DNA from: Parelaphostrongylus tenuis
Taxonomy: Eukaryota; Nematoda; Chromadorea; Rhabditida; Metastrongylidae
DNA: 64,000 nt
Assembly: GCA_019055375.1 (NCBI GenBank)
Contig: JAHQIW010000449.1
Span: 124,001-188,000, forward strand
Direction of reading: 5' to 3'
Part shown: one piece after another, positions 22,965 to 34,984 of the stretch
Position numbering within the stretch: the first letter of the stretch is position 1
Layout: each line of letters opens with the position of its first letter
The notes under the pieces: model-generated
Seen by the model: the letters and a program-made list of their open reading frames with translations, nothing else
What the model was told of the DNA's origin: nothing
Database searches by the model: none
Position numbers and translations under genes: made by a program

Positions 22965-24820
22965 AAAAGCCTCAGAAAAAAGGTGAAGAATGCGTAGTTT
23001 CTGAAGGAGCGGAATGGGATCCGATCACGGAATAGTGCTCCAAAGCACTATGTTATCCTAGCGCGGAGAAGAAGCCCTGAAATTTATGAGAAAAATCTGG
23101 GCCATATTTGAGTCTCAGTGCGTGGTAACTCAACTGCGCCCTCAATATTACAGACACCGACACACTCTAGTCCACAACAGCGTGCTGAGTGAGAAACTGA
23201 ACCTACTTTGTTGCTTCAGTACACTTAAAAGTGTTTTCACAAACTATATACACCATGGAAGCGTCGAAAATTGTGATTCCAAATCTTATTGATAGTTCTG
23301 ATTCAGAAACTTGTAAAACATCTTGAACAATTAAGCTTTCTAAAGTTTAAATTTTAAAAATATGTCTTGCCTAGCCGAAATAAAGTGGTCAATATTTGTG
23401 GTGCAGAGTAGCAGTAGTACTTGAAAGGACAACTTTTCGGCAACTACTACAACCGAATGTGGCTATCTTTTTGTGGAAGGTTGAGTAGATTTATGACTGA
23501 AGCGTCAAAGTGACGTTAAACCATTCCTAGCAACTTATTTCGCATTATTTCCAAAATCTTCATCTTGTTTCATCCCCTTGAGAATAGTAAGCTATTTGCT
23601 TTCCATAAATATTAAGCATTCGATAGCTCAAATTTCAAAAATTTGAAAATCATGCATGGTTTTTGGAAAGAACTTTTCAATACTCTGAAGCACACAAAAT
23701 AGAAATAGTTTTCACGTTAAGCATTTTTTGTTGAACAGAGCATTTTCACTGAGCTTTCAAGTAATCCGTAACACAAGTCTCGATTCTTTTAATGACGCAC
23801 ATAATTTGTAAAAATGACTTTTAAGTGCGCTGAAGCAGTAGAAGTAAATTGAGTTTCTCACTCAGCACGTTGTTGTCGGCTACGGTGTGTGAATGCCCGT
23901 AATTTCGATCGTACAGTTGGCTCACCGCGGGCGCGCGACTCAAATGTTGGAATCATTCTAATCGTAAAATTTGGAGCTTTGTTCAGCAAAATGGAGTTCT
24001 GAAGAGAGATTACCATCACAAAATGCTGAAACATTATCGAAATGGCTCTTACAAGAATGTTATAAACAGGGACAACTTTCGTACGTCGAAAACTTCTACG
24101 TTTCAGCGAAAAAAACGGCATTTTTCAGAAGCGAACATATATCCACTGTTACCTAAAATTTGTCTCTTTTTTAACCCATGTTCCTGCAGTCATTTTATAA
24201 CTTGAGTAGTTCTCATTTTGACAGCAAGCTTGACTTGTTGTGCGACCTTCATACTAGGTATTATTATCGAAAAAAGATAATGCTTTGCATTTGAAGTGCG
24301 TAGTTTTAACTTCACAGTGGATTATCGTGGTATTAGGTAGTGAAATTTGATTCTAAGCAAACTTTGTCACTATCTTCACTTTCTTATGAAGTGCATGGAG
24401 TGCGCACGCATTGTGAAGTGCCATCCTATGCAGCGAACATCACCGTTTTTCAGAAGCCATTCATTATTTGCTAACCCCGAAGGAACAACGACAGCTTCTG
24501 GCTATACTAATCAGTTAGAGGTATTAGAGTTAGAGGTAAATTCGGAAATCTCTTCTTTCTGAAAAACCTTCTTACAACACAGCAGCAAATGGAATAAAAT
24601 TATATTTCTCACGCTTTGCGCGTTTTTTGTGGTCATCGCGCGTATCATTCACAAGACAGAGCTTTTCCCTTAAACTACTGTTACTAGTTATAGCAAAAAT
24701 TTCGCAAATTTCAAAAATGTTTTCGTTTTTAAAAAGTTTTCTTCAGCTCAGTAGCATTCCAAAAACGATTGTGTTTCACATGCATTGCGCGTTTTCGCGA
24801 CTTTTCGATATTTATTTGGG
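22965..24820. other. No gene seen; ~160-bp repeat traces
   Basis: Part of the left side may be a further-decayed LINE. Around 23600-23850 the cues 'cattcgatagctcaaattt', 'ttgaacagagcattttcac' and 'gtgcgctgaagcag' mark the diffuse ~160-bp repeat. ORFs on both strands at 23858-24205 overlap and have no motif. Confidence 0.4.
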
Positions 24821-24822
24821 AA

Positions 24823-25535
24823 ATTGATGCAGAGTGATGTGCATAACTTTCGCGTCAGGCAAGACTAGAACCCGCACCTCCCTCTTTCCGGGAATGCGTG
24901 CTCTGTCCGTTACACTACTGACGCCCATTTTACACATCGCTCTTTCTACGTTGCAGCGCATCTATCTGTCAGCCGGCAGCCGTCAACGGCCTGGCCCGGT
25001 TAGTCGGTTTCGACATTGAACTCAGTCATACTAACACATATTGGGTAACAAAGATCAAACGTATTCTTCTTACTTAACCGCTTCTAGCGGTGTTATGACG
25101 TTTTAAATAGATACTCATTGACTTAGAGTGATGTACAGAACTTTTGCGTCAAACGGAATTAGATCCCTCACCTCTTTCTTTCCTGGAATGCGTGCTTTAT
25201 CCGTTGCACTACTGACGCCCACTTTGCACATCGCTTTTCATCAATGGGTACCTATTTGGAACATCATAACACCGCTAGGAGCGATTAAACAAAAAGAATT
25301 ACGTTTGATCTTCAATACCCAGTATCTGTCAGCGTGACTGGTTCAATGTGGAGACCGACTATCCGGGCCAGGCCGTTGACGGCGACAGATAGATGCGCTG
25401 TAACGTAGAAAGAGCGATGTGCAAAAAGAGCGTCAGAAGTGTGACGGATAGAGCACGCATTCCCGGAAAGAATTAGGTGCGGGTTCTAGTCCCAGCTGAG
25501 ACGAAAGTTATGCGCATGACTCTACATCAAGGGGT
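24823..25535. repeat. Long fold-back element with tRNA-like arms
   Basis: The left arm, about 24823-25120, is nearly the reverse complement of about 25240-25535. A third, direct copy of the first half lies in the spacer (25128-25240). Read from the minus strand, the left arm contains GTAGTGTAACGG (box A-like) and GCGGGTTCTAGTC (box B-like), so the arms are tRNA-derived. The outer ends begin TTGATG(C/T)AGAGT and resemble the terminal repeats of the TIR element at 32.6 kb. The ORFs at 24834-25019 and 25128-25337 are repeat-derived. Confidence 0.7.
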
Positions 25536-25599
25536 GTCTATTTGAAATATGATAACACCGCTAGAAGCGGTTATAGAAATTTTCAAGTTTTTGTACCTA

Positions 25600-26515
25600 T
25601 GTTGTAAAAGAAACTTCGCTCTATCACTCAAGAATGGGCTTATTATTTACTGATATATTGACAAATAAATTTTCTAATAATTTCAAGCTCAAGCCCAAAT
25701 CTAAACAGCCGATAATGGGCCTGAGCACGAAAGGCATATGAACGTGTAGAGGAAATCAGGCATCAGATTCATACGTTTCATCTAGATTTGCTGCCAAAGC
25801 GGAAAAATAACCTGATTTCAATGACGTAAATTGCATGCTACGTGTGTATGTCGCTGAAAAGTGGACTGATGGCGCCGCGTGACGGATCGATCGTGGCATA
25901 GATCTATCTCAATCATATTTTCCTTGCTGCAGTGCAATAAAACGATGTTTTCGAACAGTAAGCATAGGAGCAAAATCACTAAGACTTATGCTATCGAATG
26001 GCTACTGATAGCTTAATGGAAGAGCTTTGTCACGCGATAAATAAGCGGATGTAGAACACAGATCTATTTTTTCCGCTACAGCACTGCAAAAAAAAAAGTC
26101 TTTTTGATAGGCAATTAAGTTTTCAAAGTTTCTGGAAATTACAGTGCTGCATAATTATCAATAACCTAAGGTGAGAGTTTTGTCATGCAAGATATAGAGC
26201 GAAAACACGTGATAGGTGCGTACCACGTGTATAGCATGGTTTTATATTAAATACTACATCTCTGTATAAAAGTACTATTTTGAGAAAAAAAACTAAATCT
26301 TTGAGTACCCTGAGATTTGAGCTGAATATTTACTAACATTTTGATGAAAAATCTTCGTTCAGCGAGAAATTTTTTCTCAAAAAAACCCTTGTCCGATAAC
26401 GAATTCACTGTTCTAGAGTCTTGAGAGCACTCGGAGTCTGACGAACCCTCTAAAAATTCGAGTTCACTTTCTACACCTTTTCAGGACACTCGAAAAGCAA
26501 ACTTGAGATCTGCAA
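25600..26515. other. No gene seen
   Basis: Contains ~160-bp repeat cues ('ctatcgaatggctactgatag' near 25991, 'ctacagcactgc' near 26078). Exons 3-5 of locus 4 would be expected here on the minus strand; none is recognisable. Confidence 0.4.
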
Positions 26516-26521
26516 ACTTAC

Positions 26522-27040
26522 TGTCTGCATTACAAGGCGTTTTACAAAACCTTGTGCTGGTAGCTGCAATACCAGGAAAACGGGCACAGGCATTGAGTGC
26601 TGTGGAGTAAACCATGACAGCAGGCAAAGTGAAGTCAGTGACCGTAAAGCTTCTCATGCTCACTCCAACGCAATTTCTAGTCATTTGTGGTGGAAAATTT
26701 AAAAGTAATAACCATTCATAAATGATCTTTCCTGTCCTTTTGTTATTTTTAACATTATCTTTGTGATCACAGATGATCTTTTTAGGTTTTGCCCCCTTAT
26801 CTGAACTGCAAAATTGTCCCATCAAAATGGTCGAGGGACAATTCTTGAGTATCGAAAATTTGCTTGATACATTTATTCTGATTAGGTTTTGATTTTTTTA
26901 TTCAAGACTGGGAATGTTTGTCCAAACAATACCGATATTATACTCATCACCTTGACCTGCGGGCATCACTCCACATCCAGCACTGTCGATGTTGTGATTA
27001 GCAGTGAAATTATGAAGCAACAGGTCTGGAGTATTGCCAT
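26522..27040 (-). pseudogene. Secreted-protein family locus 4 (exons 1-2)
   Basis: Exon 1 is 26951-27040: ATG, signal peptide (CFIISLLITTSTVL), one base shorter than the 91-base exon of locus 6, so the GCGV motif shifts frame; the donor is intact. Exon 2 is 26522-26662: acceptor AG, SMRSFTVTDFTLPAVMVYS...ARFPGIAAT, then a short deletion shifts the frame so the RLVMQT end lies in another frame; the donor gtaagt is intact. Exons 3-5 not found. The ORF at 26481-26825 is exon 2 read through its flanks. Family function unknown. Confidence 0.65.
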
Positions 27041-27044
27041 GTTA

Positions 27045-27560
27045 TTTTTTCCTAGAAATGAATGAATATTGCAGAAAACAAAAGCCGGCGCCCTATTTCT
27101 ATGAAATCATTCAGAAAGTGACTCAGTGCAAGTACGTTAACGTCTCTTTGAGAGCTCTTTAATTTTCCAAAATCAGCGATGGTTCCCAGCCCTCCTTATT
27201 CTAATTTTGGACAAACTTTGGTATATCGAAGAAAAGGACATTAGTTGATGGCGTAAAGTACATGTTGAATGCTGAATGACAATATGGAATAGATCCCATG
27301 GATGGGAAACACAGCAAATGAACCAGTTCTGAAGAGTGCTGGTGAAATTCGATTCACACTTCTTCATTTATAATGCCGCGACATAAAATGCCGACTTTCT
27401 CAACATGAAAACATTTACAGCCAACAAAATGCAAAATTCACTACTACAATTCTGAGAAAATTTTTGAAGTGGGATGTCAAATGACAAAAATTGAACACGA
27501 TTTTTCCCTGTAACTATTCTTGGAGTAGTCAATAAGAAAGAGAAGTTGTGTTTGTTGTGA
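27045..27560 (-). repeat. Upstream block shared by family loci (locus 4 copy)
   Basis: Read on the minus strand, the part at about 27250-27410 carries 'gaaagtcggcattttatg', 'gtgtgaatcgaattt' and 'gaactggttcatttg'. The same order of blocks is found upstream of locus 6 (41040-41160), locus 5 (31680-31780) and locus 8 (59700-59930). It probably contains the ancestral promoter region, since it lies directly upstream of the first exon in each copy. Confidence 0.5.
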
Positions 27561-27733
27561 TTTGATTTTCTCATTGGCCCTTCAAATGGAATACGCTTGT
27601 AAAGATTCCTTCTTTTGACGAAGTGATCAAGTGATAGATAGATCAAAAGCATCTATTCGGTGTACGATAAATGACTCCACGGTTCTTTACGCTTGAAATA
27701 TTCAATCAATACAGAAAGCGTCTACACTAAAGT

Positions 27734-28410
27734 TTATTTAGACATAATTTCCATCAGTAACAATGAGATGTTTCCAAATTTCCTGTAGTTGGCGAATGTC
27801 ATCAAAGAGAAATTGGTAGAGCAAAATTGGTAAAATCTGATAAAATCCTTCCAAAATTTGCTAATCTGCAATTTGGATTTGCTTTTTTCAAGTGATAATC
27901 TGACAGTGCAATATCGAGAGAGTAAGGCAAGCAAGGTATAACCTCTTGAGACCTCCCAGTTAAACTCTTTTGTGACGTACTCGATCGGCTTTCTGACATG
28001 AGGTTGAGCATTATCATGCAACAAAATCACTTTGATGTGTCTTGCGGTCAATTCCAGCCCTTTTATTTACAATCCGCGGTTTAATTTGGTCAATTGTTGT
28101 TGATGAAACGCTGCATTAATTGTCTCAGCAGATTTGATGAGCTCCTAGCGGAAGACGCTCTTCTGATCCCACCAAATGCACAAAAGACTTTTCCGTGAAT
28201 AAATCCGTTTTGCAGTCGCTGGTTGTCCGGTGTCGCTCCGTAATTGTCTGCACTTTTGATTGTCAAAACGAAATCAACTTTTTGTCTCCGGTTTTTATGA
28301 GGTGAAAAAAGTCTTCCCCTTGCGTCTACGGCGGGTTTATCTGAATTCAACATGAACACTAAAGCTTTCTGCAAATGGCGCTTTTCGTGTACAAAGGTCG
28401 TCATCTTCAA
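27734..28410 (-). mobile_element. Mariner-like transposase relic (catalytic part)
   Basis: Minus-strand frames give an IHGK block followed by a decayed CIWWDQ block (frame shift), then TARHIKVILLHDNAQPHV. HDNAQPHV carries the second catalytic Asp of the DD34D triad of mariner transposases. After it, NWEVSR and a degenerate YSPDIA..DYHL (in another frame) follow. At least two frameshifts; the N-terminal helix-turn-helix region was not recognised. No terminal inverted repeats found, so the ends are approximate. It appears different from the mariner at 48.8 and 62.1 kb. Confidence 0.7.
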
Positions 28411-28414
28411 AACC

Positions 28415-29825
28415 CTCCAAAAGCATCGTGTATTGTGTATATGGGAAAGATATAGATGAAGAGCGCTTTTAGCACACCTTCAAACAAGGAAAATAGAGTC
28501 CGTATACCTTTACTTTTACTATTATTACAGCAGATAATGATTGAACGGCGGAGTCACATTTGTAAATCAATTCAATTGAAGGATGCAGAAGGAGGAGAGT
28601 GTAAAATGTCAGTAGGAATCCATCAAAATGATAAATTATTATAATTATTTGCTCTGGAATCGGTCGTAAAGAAACTTAATCATATTGAGTTATTAGAGTT
28701 TGTTGCAAAGCATAGGAGTGCTAGTTCTTGCAGCGTTTCATTTTGTCGAGATTAGAAGTAAATTGGGCGTTTTGAAGTCGGCTCACGTAACACTCGTTGA
28801 GATTTCCTTACTCGCGCTTGAAACATTTTATGTCTCTCATCAAATGGATGTTAATGAAACGCCGTCATTTCCTCCAAATTCCCTGCCATTTGCGAACAAA
28901 ACCAAACGTCCCATTTCCTAAACTTTTTATAGTTTCAAGAAGAATCACCCGTATAACTAAAATTGCTGTTTTCTTAGAGTAGTCCGACATACCCCATATC
29001 TCAGATTCTAGAAGTAATCCGAAAACAAACTAGACAATAGACAGTCTTCAATTTTCGTTCCTCAGGCAGTGAGCTTCCATCCCATTACCAAGGCCGGTCA
29101 CCTTGATGTTACATATGAGTCGACTTACTTGCAAGCGGTAAGAAGGCCACTCTGTTCAAATGTTTCAGTTCAGCCAAAGTTTTTATACATTTTTTAGTAT
29201 TTAAAATTGACGTTTCAAATTTCACTCCTGCTTGTTTTACCAAAGCGAAGTGCAGAACATTAGCTGGGTTCATTTGTGGTTTCAGCTGCTCAAAGGTGGT
29301 GCTCGCTGATACCAATGACTGATCATTAGTCTTACTGGAATTTGATATTAACGCTCATCATTTAGCGCAGAATTATTATTCAAAGATGACGGTTTGAGCC
29401 TGCTACTCTGTGAACTTTACTCTCAGAAATCTGCAAGTAAGAAACTGTGATGGAAAGGTTGCATTACTGTTTGATAGTGGTGTTGCATTTCTAGTCGAAG
29501 GAAGGCAAAATTTTCGCACTTTAACTAAGTTAGCGAAATTGCTCGACTCTTCATGGAAAAGTTCTGCTTTGTCTATCTTACGAATGACAACAAGAGCATT
29601 TTTAGAGCTGTAGAAACAGCACACCTGTTATGAGTTTTTATCAACGCCGCATGGAGGTGAATAATGAGCAATTTCGTTCTGTGGCAGTTCCGCATTGTAA
29701 CAGTCGTGTGTTATTCTAGCTGAATTGCTGGACGAGATACAGTCTTGCTACAGTATTCTTCTAGAACTTTGAATAAGATAATGTGCCATCTCGGAAAATC
29801 TGTACCGGTGCTTCTATGGAAGTGT
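28415..29825. other. No gene seen
   Basis: Short ORFs on both strands (for example 28700-28921, 29109-29315, 29410-29613) lack motifs and lie opposite one another. Nothing was matched elsewhere in the window except the last part, which leads into repeat U. Confidence 0.35.
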
Positions 29826-29829
29826 CTTA

Positions 29830-30760
29830 CTGAAAATCACGCGAACAAAATTGTTGTACAACGTTAATTCATGTGGATTGCTGTATAGTAGGCGTCAGGT
29901 CACTTCAGGGTGGCTGTAGGCGGTGTGTAAGAGCAACGCTGCGGATACTACTCCATTCGTATAGTACTTCGCGGTGCTTGAAAACTATTCGATTCGTCAC
30001 TACGTAACGGAGGAGAAAACCAACATCGCAAGAAGAACAATGAATATAGGCACTTTCGATTTTCATCGAGGCTTTGATGAAGACGAAAGCGCCAAAATGT
30101 TGGCCATAAGATTTATGATAGCGTTATGTAAACCCATCAGTAAAACAAAATATAAATACCCGCATCCAGTGCTATTTGAAAACAGCAAAGCGCAAAATAT
30201 CGGCGAGTCTCATTTTTTTAATACCACTCTCTCAGACGCTTACGTTAAGGTTTGCTTGCGTAAATGGCCGTTCATTACCCCTCCAACATTTTCATCTATG
30301 GTTAGTGAAACAACTCATTAGTCAGAGTTCTGGCGAACTTTTCGCACAAGATTTTGAAAAAGAGAGTTGAAATTTGTTTCGCAAACGTTACTGCCTCCAT
30401 AAAAGTGGCTTTAACTCATTAGTCCATGATTGCGAATATTTCAGTTCCAGTGGGAATGCGGAATCTTTGACTCAGATTTGAAAATCCTAAGTTTTTCTTG
30501 CTCATAATAAACAAATTAGAGCACTCAGCCCTATTGCATTTCGTTTGCGAAAACTTTATGAGCACTAGACGTAGCTGAATAAGCAGCTCTGTATCGTATC
30601 AATTGCTAAGCGGAGAACAATTTCACCGCGACGTTTTTCCTTCCGATTTTAATAAGACACTGTGGTTATTAAGCGAATTTCTGCCATTGAGGAAAAACAC
30701 TTCGTTGTTCTGCTTTAGTTCACTTCACTTGAAGTTTATAACCCTCTATTTGGATTTCGC
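29830..30760. repeat. Segmental repeat U, copy 3
   Basis: Carries 'ttactgaaaatcacgcg', 'gcgtcaggtcacttcagg', 'atcgcaagaagaacaatg' and, near 30600, 'agcggagaacaatttcaccg' in the same order as 11260-12400. The plus-strand ORF 29974-30321 (115 codons) falls inside and is not conserved in copy 1, so I do not call it a gene. Located upstream of minus-strand locus 4. Confidence 0.5.
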
Positions 30761-30764
30761 ATCG

Positions 30765-31445
30765 CACTGTCTTCATTATGGGTTTCAACTCACGCTTGCA
30801 ATTCGTTAGAGTTGTGGAATTCTAACAAAATCCTTTAGCAGGTATAAATGTCCGACCAGGCACTGCGCTACATCAACTGATTGGGAATTATCTATTTGAT
30901 GGCCTGCAAGCGGGAAAATGAGGATTTGTCGTAGGTAGAAATAGGCGAACAATGCTTCAGACTTTATAGATGACTTTTTTCAAAATATTAGTGCAAATGG
31001 GATCAAAAACTAAAAAATTACAAGAGTTACGCAATTGAAATGAGACATCGTTGTGCGAAGTGTACAACAGTATACTTTGTTTTGTTTGCACATCGTTTAA
31101 AACTCTCCAAGAATTGAGAGCATTTCATGGAGCTATTTGGATGAGAAACTCAAAACGTTCAAGAAAGTGAGCAAAGAAGCCTCCTTTTGGCATCATATTA
31201 CTTACGTTCTTGACAGTGTCTACTCTACTCTGCCATTCCGATACATTTTCATTCATCATAATATAGAATTCCTCTACCACACTACGAAACCTGATGCTTT
31301 AATGCAGACTTTTTCATAAATTTCTGGAATGGTTTTACTTTTGCCTTCTCACATTATGGTCGTTGCTGACATCTCACACCCCGCCTCTATCTAAATACTT
31401 TGGTGAAATTCTGTAGAAGTTCATAATTTAACCATTTATCACTGG
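30765..31445. other. No gene seen
   Basis: AT-rich sequence between repeat U and the upstream block of locus 5; no coding pattern recognised. Confidence 0.4.
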
Positions 31446-31449
31446 AGTT

Positions 31450-32045
31450 ATCCGTGAACAAAAGATATTCTGCAGCCGTACTAAATGTGATATGTTATTG
31501 AGAATTTCAAATCCAAACTACTGCAATTCCTAATTAATAGAAATTTGTCGCCGATAATTCTACCTAATAAAATTATGCCTTTTTTGTCGATTGATAAGTT
31601 TATTTGCAGATTTTTTCTTGAAAGTACACTTGTCCGTGCGGTATAATGTTGTTTTTTACATTTTACTCTCGCGAGAGTTGGAAAAATATGCCCCTTCATC
31701 AAAATTGAGATGGCGAGATCCGAATTGTAGCCGCACCACTTGACGAAATAGTGCATTCACTAAAACTTTTGGTTATACGTTTTTCCTCATGGTTCATTGT
31801 ATTTGACATTCCACGTGCATTTTATGTGACTAATCAATCCCTGCGGTTTGGAATAGTGAAATCTGTCAAAAATATGCTCTAGGAGTTTTTTTTGGATTGA
31901 GCGAGATGAGAAGAACTGCCAAGGCGACATCATCCACGTATAAGTGCTAAGTGCTAAATCCATTGCATCTTAGTGAGTGATGTGTTATAAGTAATGGAAT
32001 ATCACTTTTCAGCCAAGTATAGAGTATCACAGATTTTTAGATAGC
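31450..32045 (+). repeat. Upstream block shared by family loci (locus 5 copy)
   Basis: The part at about 31600-31830 ('ttttttcttgaaag', 'gagatggcgagatccgaattg', 'actaaaacttttgg', 'cctcatggttcattg') aligns by eye with 40980-41190 upstream of locus 6. The ORF at 31481-31756 (minus) is inside this non-coding block. Confidence 0.5.
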
Positions 32046-32048
32046 AAA

Positions 32049-33637
32049 ATTACTACGGCTAAGCTTCCGATTGGTTGCTTTATGATCTTGCTGGCGACCA
32101 CAATCTCGACGTTGTTCGGATGTGGAGTAACATCTGCAGGTCAAGGTAAGAGGAAGAGCATAGTTAGAGCACTACAGATATTAAAATTTTGAACAAAAGT
32201 CTATATAATCTATTCACAATCAGTACATCAGGTACTTCATCAGTTCTCCGCACGTATCGTCTGATCATTTTGAAGAAAGAAATTGATGTTTGAATGAGAA
32301 AAAAATTACCTGAAAGGAGCATATGAAACTTGATAATCAAAATCGAGTAGTACCCCTTCACCATCACCGACTTCACAACTTTGCCTTTTGCCATGGTCTA
32401 CTCTAGTACATCCAATGTCCGGGCTAACTTTCCTGGTATTGCAACTAGTGAGGCAGGTGCTGTAGGATTTGTACAACGTCTTGTAATGCAAACGGTGAGT
32501 TTTTTCACCTTTTAAATTTCAAGCCCCTTTTTTACGTGAATTCCGGGAGACAAAGGAGGAGAGTTGATACTTTTTTGACATCACTTCGGACCTTCAATAA
32601 CAAACCCAATAATGTAGAGTGATGTGCAAAAACAGTTGCGTCCTCCGGAATTTGAACCCCGATCTCACTTTTTCCGGAGCGTGTTGAACCGTTGCACCAC
32701 CGAAACTCCCGCAGACAGTGAGGTCTCGGCGAACACAAATGTTTGTGCACATCACTTTACATTATTGGGTTTATTGCAGCATCATACCACCGCAATATGT
32801 GGTTAAATTAAATGAATTCTGATTGATTCCATCAATAGATGACTTGTGTAGAATCACATAATGTAGTTGCACACTATTTAACATGAGTTCCAACAAATAG
32901 TGAAAAACATTTGTTCTTCTGATCTTTGATGTTTTCGTGCGCCAAACTCGTAATGCACTTCTACGAAATGCAGTAATCTCGGCCATAATGGGTCAATTTA
33001 ACTTAGCGATTAGCTACAAACCAATAAGTTGTGAGGTGGCTGATGGACCAAATCAGACGAGTAGATCTTCAATATTGTAGAACCATTTGTTATCTTTGAA
33101 TGGAAAACAGCAATGCCTAAATATAAACTAAGAAATGTTCTATATTACAGGAAAAACTATCATAATAGCAATAAATGAATCAGGCAAACAAATAAAAATT
33201 TCCTGAGAGAAAAGCAAGGACGGTTTTATCAAAATGGAAGGTAATTTTCAGCCGTTTTTACCAGTCACCAATCGTAATACGGAGACTTGTCTTTTTAAGC
33301 CTTATAGTTTCTTGCAGTGAATTCGAAAACTGCTTGTATCATTGTCGGCAGCACAGTGAAGGGAATTTGTACCATTACGGAGAATGTGAAGTGTGATTCA
33401 GGGATGGCTACGGCGACAATAAAGCCCATATACGCCACAATATCGAATCCTCACTTGAGCTTTCGTTCTTATTCAGATTTTCACCTTGGATAAATGAAAA
33501 GCTAGTGCAGACTTCGAATATCATCATGGCGATCTGGTCGAAGACGATAAGGCAAAGTGTCATGGACAGTTCTATTGCTGGCATTGGGTCCACTTGGGTG
33601 GCACTTTTTTTTATTTGCCACTGTCGATGGAAACTGA
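32049..33637 (+). pseudogene. Secreted-protein family locus 5 (five exons, decayed)
   Basis: Exon 1 is 32049-32145, with ATT where the start is expected; an in-frame ATG at 32082 would still give a short signal peptide (MILLATTISTLFGCGV); donor gtaaga intact. Exon 2 is about 32348-32494 (FTITDFTTLPFAMVYS...FPGIA...RLVMQT), with an apparent one-base change near its acceptor. Exon 3 is about 32919-33060 (LIFDVF...NAVISAIMGQF...YKPISC), with the acceptor AG not in place. Exon 4 starts at 33318 (ACIIVGSTVKGIC); its end is altered. Exon 5 is 33511-33637: TSNIIMAIWSK, then a frameshift, then LALGPLGWHFF...VDGN and TGA. A TIR element sits in intron 2. Function unknown. Confidence 0.7.
32602..32772. 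mobile_element. MITE-like TIR element with tRNA-like core
   Basis: Terminal inverted repeats of 32 bases (32602-32633 and 32741-32772) match at about 30 positions; each outer end begins AAACCCAATAATG. Between them, on the minus strand, lie GGTGGTGCAACGG (box A-like) and GGGGTTCAAATTCC (a near-perfect box B). No obvious target-site duplication. It is inserted in intron 2 of locus 5. Related wording is present in the fold-back at 24.8 kb. Confidence 0.7.
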
Positions 33638-33749
33638 AACTAAATTTTGATGTTTTTGAAACAATCGAAACGATTCCCTACACCTGTTCGCAAAATATAG
33701 CAGCTATAAACTGGCAAATCATCATGTATATTGATTCATCAGGATAGTG

Positions 33750-34980
33750 TAGTAAATGACATTAGGATGTGCAAATGAGTGAATTTAAATTTGGTGCATT
33801 TCTGAAGAAGAATGAAAAATTTGAGGGAAAAGGTACCGGACGAACCTTTCTTTGCCTGTACATTAAGAAAGTATAAGTCATTAATGGCCATAAAAAAATT
33901 GGTCAAAAAATGAGTACGAAGATGAAGGTAATAAGCGGTCCAAAACTATGACTACACCACAGATTTCTTCTCATTAAGTCGGAACACAAAGCTTCCATAT
34001 TGAAATTTATGTTAATGGCAGACGTTTTGGATAGCCCACGCACCAGTAAGTTAACACCTTCAATACTCCAAATAAGTCTCAGCAAACCTGGATTTAAGTC
34101 ACATTAAGCGCAAAGCAATCTTTCACATATTCACTGTTTTTATGAGTTTTCTATTGAGCTGCCCATGTGGAGACCAATCGTACACAGATTTCATGGATTG
34201 CCAGTGGATCACCTACACCGAAAGAACACCTCCACACACTGTGTTATATCTCGTATAGCAACAGAAATATCCTCCTAGTCGTGTGTTAAAAAGTGTTCGA
34301 ACAAAGAATAACTTCATGCTCAGTATCTGGAGAACTCGCTTTTCAAGGAGACTTGTGGGTAAGTCAGTGTGGGTACAAGATTTACATTTGCCGTAACCCA
34401 TTCCTAAGGTATCTCTGCGTAGGATCGCTTGTGTTATACATGGACTCGAGAAAGATCCGTAAAGCGCCCGGGGCCGAAAAAATATTAGGAATGATCAATA
34501 GGAAGTGGAGGCACTATTTCAATAGCTAGTTTTTTTGGAACTATTCTGTAGACGCGAGACACCCACGAAGAAGTTCATGAGAAATTGCGGATATTTGCTG
34601 ACAAGGCTTCCTAAGTCTCTGATCACTATCCGCGAGATTATTTTGCTCCGACATCGCGGAATGAAAATATTGAGTCTGAGAGGGTTCAAGAGACGGTACT
34701 GTGCAAAACCTCAGACTGTCTGTTAGTAATGACGGTGGATAGCTTGTCGTAATTACTTGCCATTTAGATATTCAGATGACAAAAGGTCATCTACAAGATA
34801 TTTTTCCAATCGGCCTCCTACTGGGAAAATATTTGAAAGTTAATATCGCGAGCGGCAATGTATGACTTCTAAGAGGAACCTGTATGAATGTAATATGTAC
34901 AAGTGGAGAGAACACACACTGATTGACGTGTGAAATGATTCTTCGGGGAAAAATTTTGTAGCCCCATTGATTTGCTTATT
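33750..34980. other. No gene seen
   Basis: Short ORFs without motifs. A plus-strand frame near 34146 reads LSCPCGDQSYTDF, faintly like a GIY-YIG start, but it is too short and isolated to call. Confidence 0.35.
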
Positions 34981-34984
34981 CAGC

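Noticed and set aside
26190..26240. A further hammerhead copy at the two 'cacgtg' strings
   Set aside because: No CUGANGA or stem I partner nearby; only the CACGTG string matches.
29974..30321. 115-codon plus-strand ORF
   Set aside because: Falls in repeat U; the other copies of the repeat do not keep the frame.
34087..34400. GIY-YIG nuclease fragment on the plus strand
   Set aside because: Only a faint CPCGDQSYTDF string; no flanking PLE motifs on this strand.
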